Positions 1 through 5,617 of a DNA stretch of 10,300 nucleotides are shown one piece after another. The position numbers were made by a program, and so were the translations under genes. Each line of letters opens with the position of its first letter. Position 1 is the stretch's first letter. The DNA comes from Lachnospiraceae bacterium (lineage in GTDB: Bacteria; Bacillota; Clostridia; Lachnospirales; Lachnospiraceae). Under the pieces are notes generated by a model, which saw only the letters and a list, made by a program, of their open reading frames with translations, was not told the origin of the DNA and made no database searches. Location: the NCBI GenBank assembly GCA_009787745.1, contig WQST01000069.1, forward strand, positions 1 through 10,300, read 5' to 3'.

Positions 1-1
1 G

Positions 2-877
2 CCAAGTGACGAGAATATTGTTGATGATATTGACTATACCCCCGCCGAAACCTTTGAATATGAGGACGACCCCGAAAATGGCGGTATAAAAATTATATTT
101 TTTGACTGGCGGATAGCAGACGATTTAAACCGGGATATAACAGATATTCATATCCCTCCGCAAATTGACGGTAAAAATGTTACAGCAATAGGGAATGGCG
201 ACTGGAGTCCTTTTGGCGGTAAAGAGGGAATAAAGAATATAATAATACCCGACAGCGTTACATATATAGGAGATAATGCTTTTCGGCAGTGTTTGAATTT
301 AACATCAATTATTATCCCAAATTCTGTAACCGAAATTGGCGACGGAGCTTTTAGTTACTGCAGCGCTTTGACGAGTGTTACTTTACCGAGCGGATTAAAA
401 CATTTTAGTAGAGATTTGTTTTACGAGTGTAAGTTACTTACTGATATTACAATACCGGCCGGATTGGAAACTATTGGTGCTTCGGCTTTTGCCGGGTGCA
501 GGAGTTTGACGAGTATTCATTTACCGGACAGTGTTACCGAGATTGGAGATTATGCGTTTGATTGGTGCGATAATTTAACCGATTTAATTCTTCCCGAACA
601 TTTGAGATTACCCGAAGCTGAAGATGAAATAATAGAATTTCTTGTTGGGGTATGGTCACGTCCCGATCCTTGCGGAAAGTTTTATCAAGAGTTCAGAGCT
701 GACGGAACACAAAGCGAATCCAATGACGACGGACTTTTCACCGCGGGGACTTATGTTCTCTCTGATGGCATGATTAAGTTAATTTTCCCAAGCAAAAATT
801 TTGAAATTGATATAACCTTTGAGATTATTAGCATAAATGAAATCCGATTAGGCGGTATGACATTTAAGCGTGATTAG
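2..877 (+). CDS. BspA-type leucine-rich repeat protein, 5' end outside window
   Basis: The reading frame is open from the first bases of the window, so this is the C-terminal 291 residues of a longer protein; the internal TTG at 293 is not a credible start because repeats lie upstream of it. From about nt 230 to 598 there are five 23-residue repeats plus part of a sixth, of the type L-T-x-I-x-I-P-x-S-V-T-x-I-G-x-x-A-F-x-x-C, the hallmark of BspA/LRR_5 repeats. A degenerate cap (IPPQIDGKNVTAIG) precedes them. After the repeats, about 80 residues (from nt 635) starting FLVGVWSRP, with an F-R-A-D-G-T and G-T-Y pattern, look like a small lipocalin-like beta barrel. Such proteins are usually secreted or surface exposed in gut and oral anaerobes, where they can bind host or bacterial surfaces. 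The signal peptide would lie upstream and is not visible; no C-terminal anchor is seen. Family assignment is strong, exact role unknown. Confidence 0.88.
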   Translation, partial: PSDENIVDDIDYTPAETFEYEDDPENGGIKIIFFDWRIADDLNRDITDIHIPPQIDGKNVTAIGNGDWSPFGGKEGIKNIIIPDSVTYIGDNAFRQCLNLTSIIIPNSVTEIGDGAFSYCSALTSVTLPSGLKHFSRDLFYECKLLTDITIPAGLETIGASAFAGCRSLTSIHLPDSVTEIGDYAFDWCDNLTDLILPEHLRLPEAEDEIIEFLVGVWSRPDPCGKFYQEFRADGTQSESNDDGLFTAGTYVLSDGMIKLIFPSKNFEIDITFEIISINEIRLGGMTFKRD

Positions 878-917
878 TAAGTTCATTATACAGTAACCCA
901 CAAGCATTGATAAAAAA

Positions 918-949
918 GCTACACTTTGGAAAACAAGTGTAGCCTTTTT
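918..949 (+). terminator. Rho-independent terminator of the LRR gene
   Basis: A perfect 9-bp stem (GCTACACTT, 918-926, with AAGTGTAGC, 935-943) and an 8-nt loop is followed by CTTTTT (944-949) and preceded by six A residues (912-917). It lies 40 nt after the LRR stop codon. The A tract on the other side would let it work in both directions, but no minus-strand gene is visible to its right. Confidence 0.85.
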
Positions 950-955
950 GTCTTC

Positions 956-980
956 AAACCGCCGTCCTTGCGGCGGTTTT
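956..980 (+). terminator. Second terminator hairpin in tandem
   Basis: A perfect 9-bp stem (AAACCGCCG, 956-964, with CGGCGGTTT, 971-979) has a 6-nt loop and ends in a TTTT run. It lies just downstream of the first terminator. It is GC-rich and thermodynamically strong, so it probably backs up the first one. Confidence 0.7.
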
Positions 981-1003
981 GGTAAACAAAATGATATAGA
1001 CCA

Positions 1004-1032
1004 AAAAGCCGATGGCTCTGCTGTTGGCTTTT
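1004..1032 (+). terminator. Possible third hairpin of a terminator cluster
   Basis: AAAAGCC (1004-1010) pairs with GGCTTTT (1026-1032) around a 15-nt loop. The stem is short and the loop long, so it is a weaker candidate than the two hairpins before it. The A-rich left arm and T-rich right arm are symmetric, as in bidirectional terminators. Confidence 0.35.
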
Positions 1033-1153
1033 ATCGTATTAAAAAGAGATGAGGACATTATCATTACAAAATAATTCTGAATTTGATACTCTTGAAAAGA
1101 TAACAGAGTTACATTTTATTTTATCCGTTTATCGCTCGGGATTATGATAGCAC

Positions 1154-1182
1154 TTGCTATTAATATTTACACATGATATATT
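1154..1182 (+). promoter_or_regulatory. Candidate sigma-A promoter for the glycosyltransferase
   Basis: TTGCTA (1154-1159), a 17-nt spacer and TATATT (1177-1182), with TG one base upstream of the -10 element (1174-1175), form an extended -10 promoter. Transcription would start near 1189 and give a leader of about 170 nt before the ATG at 1363. This is a match by eye and the only good match in the gap. Confidence 0.45.
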
Positions 1183-1257
1183 CAATTTAGGGAAACGGAG
1201 AATGTCTTAAGAATTACTCAATAAATTACTATGCGTATCGGTGCGAGAAGCGATTAG

Positions 1258-1299
1258 AATTAGGCTTTCGCCTTCGATTACATAGATGAAAAGCCAATT
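1258..1299 (+). promoter_or_regulatory. Leader hairpin upstream of the glycosyltransferase
   Basis: AATT-A-GGCTTT (1258-1268) pairs with AAAGCC-AATT (1290-1299): ten base pairs with a single bulged A and a 21-nt loop. It is not followed by a U run, so it is not a simple terminator. It would lie in the 5' leader if the promoter at 1154-1182 is used. Function unknown; chance pairing in AT-rich DNA is possible. Confidence 0.3.
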
Positions 1300-1362
1300 A
1301 GGTTGAATATGACACTCACAAAATGACAAAAGCTTAACTTTAAAAAATGGCAGAGGAACAAG

Positions 1363-2358
1363 ATGATAACAATAAGTTTATGTATGATTGTCAAGGATGA
1401 GGCGGATATTTTGGCGCGGTGCCTTGATTCGGTGGCGGAGATAATGGACGAGATAGTTATTGTCGATACCGGCTCGGCTGACCGGACGAAAGAAGTAGCC
1501 GCCCGCTATACTGATAAGATCTTCGATTTTACTTGGATTAACGATTTCGCCGCCGCCAGAAATTTTGCTTTTTCTAAAGCCGAATGTGATTATATTTATT
1601 CCGCGGATGCAGATGAAGTGATGGATGAGTTAAACCGCAAGCGTTTCAAGGAATTGAAAAAATCTATTGATGTCGGAATCGAAGTAGTCCAAATGTATTA
1701 TGTAAACCAGTTAAAATTCGGCACAGTCTATAATTTCGACCGCGAGTATCGGCCGAAATTATTTAAACGAAATCGTATTTTTACGTGGATTGACCCGATT
1801 CATGAAACGATTCGCCTTTATCCCGTCGTATTCGATAGTGAGATTGAAATTATTCATCAGCCGAAGGAAAGTCATGCTTCCCGCGATTTCAGCGTTTTTT
1901 GGCATATGACGGAGTCAGAAAAGGTATTATCAAAACGGCTTCATAATTTATATGCCCGTGAGTTGATGATTGCCGGTAACGATGATGATTTTCTTCGGGC
2001 GGCGGATTATTTCGAAATTTCGGTTACTAATCCTGAGTATGAATTAGAGCAAGTCAAGGAAGCGGCTTGCATTATTGCGAGAGCCGCCAGGATAAGCAAT
2101 GATACAGCGAAATTTTTTAAATTTGCGATGAAAGATATCGCCAGCGAAGGGTGCAGTGAAATTTGCTGTGAACTAGGTGAATATTACCGTGCGAGAGACG
2201 ATATTCATGAAGCGGTGGTTTGGTTTTATAATGCGGCTTTTGAAACGGCGAGTATTTTGGATATCAGATGCAGTAAAGAGATTCCGCTTAAAGCATTGTC
2301 GGAGTGTTATAAACTGCTCGGTATGGATGAAGAAGCGGAAAAATTAGACCTCCCTTGA
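1363..2358 (+). CDS. Family 2 glycosyltransferase with C-terminal TPR-like helices
   Basis: This 331-residue protein has a GT-A fold glycosyltransferase domain at residues 1-150. It opens with ISLCMIVKDEADILARCLDS, the usual start of the SunS/TPR-type GT2 subfamily, followed by V-D-T-G-S-A-D-R-T (34-42) for nucleotide binding, N-D-F-A-A-A-R-N (60-67) and A-D-A-D-E (81-85), the DxD-type metal site. R-P-K-L-F-K-R and P-I-H-E-T (130-149) are the usual acceptor-side motifs. Residues from about 205 to 329 are helical with TPR-like spacing (A-D-Y-F, L-G-E-Y-Y-R-A, A-L-S-E-C-Y-K-L-L-G). Enzymes of this type move a sugar from a nucleotide sugar to a protein, peptide or glycan; donor and acceptor cannot be read here. 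The ATG has an AGAGG ribosome site 6 nt upstream. It appears to be a single-gene unit; its TGA stop lies inside the -35 element of the next promoter. Confidence 0.88.
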   Translation: MITISLCMIVKDEADILARCLDSVAEIMDEIVIVDTGSADRTKEVAARYTDKIFDFTWINDFAAARNFAFSKAECDYIYSADADEVMDELNRKRFKELKKSIDVGIEVVQMYYVNQLKFGTVYNFDREYRPKLFKRNRIFTWIDPIHETIRLYPVVFDSEIEIIHQPKESHASRDFSVFWHMTESEKVLSKRLHNLYARELMIAGNDDDFLRAADYFEISVTNPEYELEQVKEAACIIARAARISNDTAKFFKFAMKDIASEGCSEICCELGEYYRARDDIHEAVVWFYNAAFETASILDIRCSKEIPLKALSECYKLLGMDEEAEKLDLP

Positions 2359-2383
2359 CAAAGTATCGTTGTAACGATACAAT
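2355..2383 (+). promoter_or_regulatory. Near-consensus promoter of the DUF3990/HTH module
   Basis: A perfect TTGACA (2355-2360), a 17-nt spacer and TACAAT (2378-2383, five of six) form one of the strongest sigma-A type promoters in the window. Transcription should start near 2389-2391, only about a dozen bases before the ATG at 2402, so the CGGAGG ribosome site sits at the very 5' end of the message. The TGA stop of the upstream glycosyltransferase is part of the -35 hexamer. Confidence 0.75.
2363..2380. promoter_or_regulatory. Operator palindrome filling the promoter spacer
   Basis: GTATCGTTGTAACGATAC is a perfect inverted repeat with 8-bp arms around a GT centre. It occupies nearly the whole spacer between the -35 and -10 elements and overlaps the first three bases of the -10. 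A dimeric repressor bound here would directly block RNA polymerase. The obvious candidate is the XRE protein encoded by the second gene (3072-3713), acting as autorepressor. This is inference: a TetR- or MarR-type regulator encoded elsewhere could also bind. Confidence 0.65.
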
Positions 2384-2401
2384 GAAATTGCGGAGGTTTT
2401 T

Positions 2402-3100
2402 ATGTGTGGTAAAATTATTTTATATCATGGCTCACAATTCATTATTGATAAACCTTTATACGGCGGCGGTAAACAATATAATGATTACGGGCAGGGGTTT
2501 TATTTGACACGCGAAGCGGAACTTGCTAAAGAATGGGCTTGTACTGATGAGAGTAATGGATATGTGAATCGGTATGAACTTGATTTATCTGATTTGACAA
2601 TTATCAACCTTTCCGATGATGGGTACAATATTTTGAACTGGATTGCGATTTTGCTTAATAATCGCGTGTTTCGTATTACAAATGAGATTGCTTTTGCGGG
2701 GAAAGAGTTTTTACTTAAGCGCTTTTTGCCTGATGTTGAAAGCTGTGATATTATTATCGGAAACCGTGCGGATGATTCGTATTTCGCATTTGCGGGTGCT
2801 TTTTTAAATAACGGAATATCATTGTCGAAGCTTGAAGAAGCCATGAAATTAGGTAAATTAGGCGAACAAACAGTGCTTAAATCAAAAGCGGCTTTTAAGA
2901 AAATTAAGTATTTAGATCATGAGATTTCGGCGAAAGAGGTTTATTTTCCGAAGAAATGTGTACGTGATAAAGAAGCGCGAACGGAATTTTTTCAAATAAA
3001 AAGTGATCTGCGGTTGATTGAAAATGAAATATTTCTTATAGATATCATCAGGGAAAGATGGGAAAATTCAGATGAACGCTTATGCCGAAACTTATCTTAA
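2402..3100 (+). CDS. DUF3990 protein, ADP-ribosyltransferase-like, probable toxin
   Basis: This 232-residue protein matches DUF3990 as I know the family: L-Y-H-G-S (7-11), D-Y-G-Q-G-F-Y-L-T (28-36), K-E-W-A (43-46), D-I-I-I-G-N-R-A-D-D (116-125) and G-E-Q-T-V-L-K-S (154-161). DUF3990 is, to my knowledge, grouped with the ADP-ribosyltransferase fold; H9, Y34 and E155/Q156 would be the H-Y-E/Q triad, though I assign these by pattern only. No signal peptide or membrane segment is seen, so it should act in the cytoplasm. The ATG has a CGGAGG site 5 nt upstream and sits about 12 nt after the predicted transcription start. The next gene, an HTH protein, begins 29 nt before this one stops. That order and overlap fit a toxin-antitoxin-like pair in which the enzyme would modify a cellular or invader target. 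Target and toxicity are inferred. Confidence 0.8.
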   Translation: MCGKIILYHGSQFIIDKPLYGGGKQYNDYGQGFYLTREAELAKEWACTDESNGYVNRYELDLSDLTIINLSDDGYNILNWIAILLNNRVFRITNEIAFAGKEFLLKRFLPDVESCDIIIGNRADDSYFAFAGAFLNNGISLSKLEEAMKLGKLGEQTVLKSKAAFKKIKYLDHEISAKEVYFPKKCVRDKEARTEFFQIKSDLRLIENEIFLIDIIRERWENSDERLCRNLS

Positions 3101-3713
3101 TGACGCGATGAACAATCTGGGGGATATGCTTGATTATGCCGTAAATGACTGCGGGTATGAAGCAAAGGATTTTTGGGATTATTTCACTAATTCGGGGGTG
3201 GCGAAATCTTTTGAGATCGGAAATCCCCGATATGTTGCGGGGTTTTCGGGGGTGGAACTGGTAAGTGAAGTGTTGCTTAGAACAACTCGCTCACAGCCGA
3301 ATGCCCCGATGTCGGTAATCATTGAAAAAAGCCCTGAATATTGGGGCGGGTGGATTATGGCTTATTATCAATGGTATACTAACAAGCGATTTTCTGATTT
3401 TACGAAAAAAGGGCTTACGATTGATTATGTGTTATCTCTTTATCCGACGCTTCATGAAGCCGATCCGTCGCGCTTTGTATCAGCGATTGATAATTATATT
3501 GCCTTAAATAGTGAGACGGCGACGGGCAATCTGAAACGCATCAGGAAAGCGAATGGTATAACACAGAAAAAGCTGGCAGAGGAGTCGGGGGTTGCTTTGC
3601 GGATGATTCAGCTTTATGAGCAGGGATATCAGGATATTAATAAAGCACAGGCGATTTCGCTGGCAAGGATGGCTCATGTTTTGGGGTGTTCGGTGGACGA
3701 TTTATTGGAATAG
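3072..3713 (+). CDS. XRE-family HTH protein with long N-terminal domain, probable antitoxin/autorepressor
   Basis: This 213-residue protein has a C-terminal Cro/C1-type helix-turn-helix at residues 153-211 (N-L-K-R-I-R-K, I-T-Q-K-K-L-A-E-E-S-G-V, Y-E-Q-G, then L-G-C-S-V-D-D-L-L). The HTH is at the far end: about 150 residues precede it, with M-L-D-Y-A-V-N-D-C-G-Y, F-W-D-Y-F and aromatic-rich W-G-G-W-I-M-A-Y-Y-Q-W-Y, which I do not recognise as a named fold. The proximal region could be the part that binds and neutralises the DUF3990 partner. The ATG at 3072 follows a GGGAAA-type site and overlaps the upstream gene by 29 nt; ATG 3108 is in frame but lacks a ribosome site. Overlap and order suggest translational coupling and autoregulation through the palindrome at 2363-2380. 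Confidence 0.75.
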   Translation: MNAYAETYLNDAMNNLGDMLDYAVNDCGYEAKDFWDYFTNSGVAKSFEIGNPRYVAGFSGVELVSEVLLRTTRSQPNAPMSVIIEKSPEYWGGWIMAYYQWYTNKRFSDFTKKGLTIDYVLSLYPTLHEADPSRFVSAIDNYIALNSETATGNLKRIRKANGITQKKLAEESGVALRMIQLYEQGYQDINKAQAISLARMAHVLGCSVDDLLE

Positions 3714-3714
3714 A

Positions 3715-3743
3715 TTTACTTCTTGGGGATTTAGGGATATAAT
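3715..3743 (+). promoter_or_regulatory. Promoter of the hisC-methyltransferase-hslO operon
   Basis: TTTACT (3715-3720, four of six), a 17-nt spacer and a perfect TATAAT (3738-3743) lie 50 nt before the hisC start. The leader would be about 43 nt and carries a GAGG site 7 nt before the ATG. No terminator was found after the HTH gene, so read-through from the module upstream is possible. Confidence 0.6.
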
Positions 3744-3792
3744 TTGTGTGGGAACAACATCGAATAAGAAAATAAAATTATGAGGTTAACCG

Positions 3793-4845
3793 ATGGATTG
3801 GAGAGAGAATGTTCGGATGGTCACTCCTTATGTGGCAGGGGAGCAGCCGAAAATATCTGATATTATTAAACTTAATACGAATGAAAGCCCTTACCCCCCA
3901 TCTCCCAAGGTGGGTGCGGGGATGGCTTCGCTTGATGCCGGTTTACTTAGGCTTTATCCTGATCCGAATTGTACGGTCTTGGTGGATGCTTTAGCGGATT
4001 ATTACGGACTTACACCTGAGCAGGTTTTCGTTGGGGTGGGTTCCGACGATGTTCTTGCACTTGCATATCTTACCTTTTTCAATAGTAAGAAGCCGCTACT
4101 TTTTCCGGATGTTTCGTACTCATTTTATGATGTTTGGGCGGAACTTTATCGCATCCCCTATCAAACGGTTCCGCTTGACGATGATTTTGGCATTAACCAA
4201 GAAGACTATCTGCGCGACAACGGGGGGATTATTTTTCCCAATCCGAACGCACCGACAGGGGTGTTTGAAAACCTTGATTTGGTTGAATATATCGTCAAAA
4301 ACAATAGTGACAGCATTGTCATAATTGATGAAGCTTATATCGATTTCGGCGGAGTGAGCGCGCTTAAATTAATCGACAAGTATAGTAATCTGCTGGTCGT
4401 TCAGACTTTTTCTAAGTCGCGGGCGATGGCGGGAATCCGAATCGGTTATGCGATGGGGAATCCTGAATTAATCAAATACCTTAGTGACGCGAAGTTTTCT
4501 TTCAATTCATATACAATGAATTTGACATCTCTTACCCTAGGCGGATTAGCGGTTTTGGATGATGCTTATTTTAAGGAAATAACGGCGAAAATTATTAATA
4601 CAAGAGAGTGGTTTGGCAAGGAACTTACACGACTCGGATTTTCATATCCGAAATCATGTGCGAACTTTATCTTTGCGACTCATCCTGAAATCAAAGCGGC
4701 GGAGTTGTTTTTGAAACTTAAGGAAAGCGGGATTTACGTTCGGTACTTCAATCAACCGCGAATTGATAATTATTTACGGATTACCATCGGCACGGATGAA
4801 GAAATGCGAAAGGTAGTAGAGTTTTTAAATAAATATAATGTATGA
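3793..4845 (+). CDS. hisC: Histidinol-phosphate aminotransferase (HisC-type)
   Basis: This 350-residue PLP enzyme of fold type I has the usual HisC length and landmarks: K-L-N-T-N-E-S-P-Y (27-34 region), Y-P-D-P (55-58), G-V-G-S-D-D (81-86) for the cofactor phosphate, P-N-A-P-T-G (151-156), D-E-A-Y (179-182), T-F-S-K-S-R-A-M-A-G (205-214) with K208 as the Schiff-base lysine, and Y-L-R-I-T-I-G-T (327-334) with R329 for the substrate carboxylate. It would catalyse the reversible transfer of an amino group between glutamate and imidazole-acetol phosphate in histidine synthesis. No other his gene is in the window, so it is an orphan copy here and might serve aromatic or other amino acids. Start is set by GAGG 7 nt upstream. 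Its last 8 nt overlap the methyltransferase gene. Confidence 0.88.
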   Translation: MDWRENVRMVTPYVAGEQPKISDIIKLNTNESPYPPSPKVGAGMASLDAGLLRLYPDPNCTVLVDALADYYGLTPEQVFVGVGSDDVLALAYLTFFNSKKPLLFPDVSYSFYDVWAELYRIPYQTVPLDDDFGINQEDYLRDNGGIIFPNPNAPTGVFENLDLVEYIVKNNSDSIVIIDEAYIDFGGVSALKLIDKYSNLLVVQTFSKSRAMAGIRIGYAMGNPELIKYLSDAKFSFNSYTMNLTSLTLGGLAVLDDAYFKEITAKIINTREWFGKELTRLGFSYPKSCANFIFATHPEIKAAELFLKLKESGIYVRYFNQPRIDNYLRITIGTDEEMRKVVEFLNKYNV

Positions 4846-5617
4846 TAAATTTTCAATGATATACGATATTTTGATGCAGGATGTGCCTTATGAGAAATGG
4901 CTGTTAAGAATCATCAATTGGATTAAGGAATATGGGATATCATCTAACCGAAAAAGCGGTGATTATGACGAAGATGAGAAGAATTTGGTCGTTGATTTAG
5001 GATGCGGTACAGGAACCTTGACGGAGATGCTTAGTAATCAAGGTTATGATATGATCGGGATTGATAATTCTGCATCAATGCTCTCAGTTGCGGCGGCCAA
5101 GCGGGATGAATCAGAGAGTAAAACGCTGTACTTGTGTCAGGATATGCGGGAAATGGAGCTTTATTCAACGGTTGGAACGGTTGTATGTGTTTGTGATTCG
5201 CTTAATTATATTGTCGCGGAAGATGATATTTTGAAAATATTTAAATTGGTTAATAATTATCTTTATCTAGGCGGGATTTTTATTTTTGATTTTAATACTG
5301 TTTATAAATATCGGGAAATAATTGGTGATACAACAATTGCGGAGAATCATGATTGTTGTTCTTTTATTTGGGAAAATTATTATCATTTTGAAGAGCGTAT
5401 TAATGAATATGAAGTGACTTTTTTTATCAGGGAAGAGAGTGGTTGTTTTGTTAAGTGCGTTGAGAATCATATTCAGAAGGGGTTTGAATTGGATATGATT
5501 AAGCGGCTTTTGGCGGCATCGGGTTTGGAATTTGTTATTGCGATTGATGATGAGTCGGATGGCGCTCCTGATGATAGAAGTGAGAGGATTGTTGTTATTG
5601 CGAGAAAGGGTGATTAA
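4838..5617 (+). CDS. Class I SAM-dependent methyltransferase
   Basis: The 259-residue product shows the class I Rossmann methyltransferase pattern: motif I V-D-L-G-C-G-T-G-T (52-60), an acidic ribose-binding residue at D76 (G-I-D-N-S), C-Q-D-M (100-103) at the adenine pocket, and V-C-D-S-L-N-Y (118-124) at the motif IV position. The N-terminus (Y-D-K-F-S-M-I-Y-D-I-L-M) and the S-E-R near the C-terminus are typical of a common Firmicutes group of small cytosolic methyltransferases whose substrate is generally unknown. It starts 8 nt inside hisC and has little ribosome site of its own, implying translational coupling; its stop shares one base with the start of hslO (TAATG). A dozen extra residues before motif I (S-G-D-Y-D-E-D-E-K) form an acidic insert. 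Confidence 0.85.
   Translation: MYDKFSMIYDILMQDVPYEKWLLRIINWIKEYGISSNRKSGDYDEDEKNLVVDLGCGTGTLTEMLSNQGYDMIGIDNSASMLSVAAAKRDESESKTLYLCQDMREMELYSTVGTVVCVCDSLNYIVAEDDILKIFKLVNNYLYLGGIFIFDFNTVYKYREIIGDTTIAENHDCCSFIWENYYHFEERINEYEVTFFIREESGCFVKCVENHIQKGFELDMIKRLLAASGLEFVIAIDDESDGAPDDRSERIVVIARKGD

Larger units (their letters stand above)
878..1362. other. 485-bp non-coding stretch between the LRR and glycosyltransferase genes
   Basis: The first 155 bases carry three consecutive hairpins. The rest is AT-rich and crossed by stop codons. The only plus-strand micro-ORF of note is 1049-1147 (32 codons, ATG), which has no convincing ribosome site and no recognisable product. A candidate promoter (1154-1182) and a bulged hairpin (1258-1299) lie in the right half, so the stretch is best read as terminator zone plus promoter and leader of the next gene. 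No tRNA or known riboswitch consensus was recognised. Confidence 0.6.
2348..2400 (+). promoter_or_regulatory. Outer inverted repeat able to pair with the DUF3990 ribosome site
   Basis: ACCTCC (2348-2353), inside the last codons of the glycosyltransferase gene, is the exact complement of GGAGGT (2392-2397), the ribosome site of the DUF3990 gene; a G-U and an A-U pair can extend it. Between them lies the palindrome 2363-2380, which can form an inner hairpin. The structure can exist only in RNA read through from upstream, because transcripts from the local promoter begin near 2390. The GGAGGTTTTT end is also mildly terminator-like. Confidence 0.4.

Noticed and set aside
1049..1147. 32-codon ORF after the hairpin cluster
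   Set aside because: The ATG lacks a convincing ribosome site and the product matches nothing I know; too short to support.
1241..1285. Stretch with a T-loop-like TTCGATTA, considered as a tRNA
   Set aside because: No matching acceptor stem, anticodon arm or CCA context could be drawn.
2500..2844. 114-codon minus-strand ORF opposite the DUF3990 gene
   Set aside because: Ser/Lys-rich translation without motifs or ribosome site; a shadow of the real gene.
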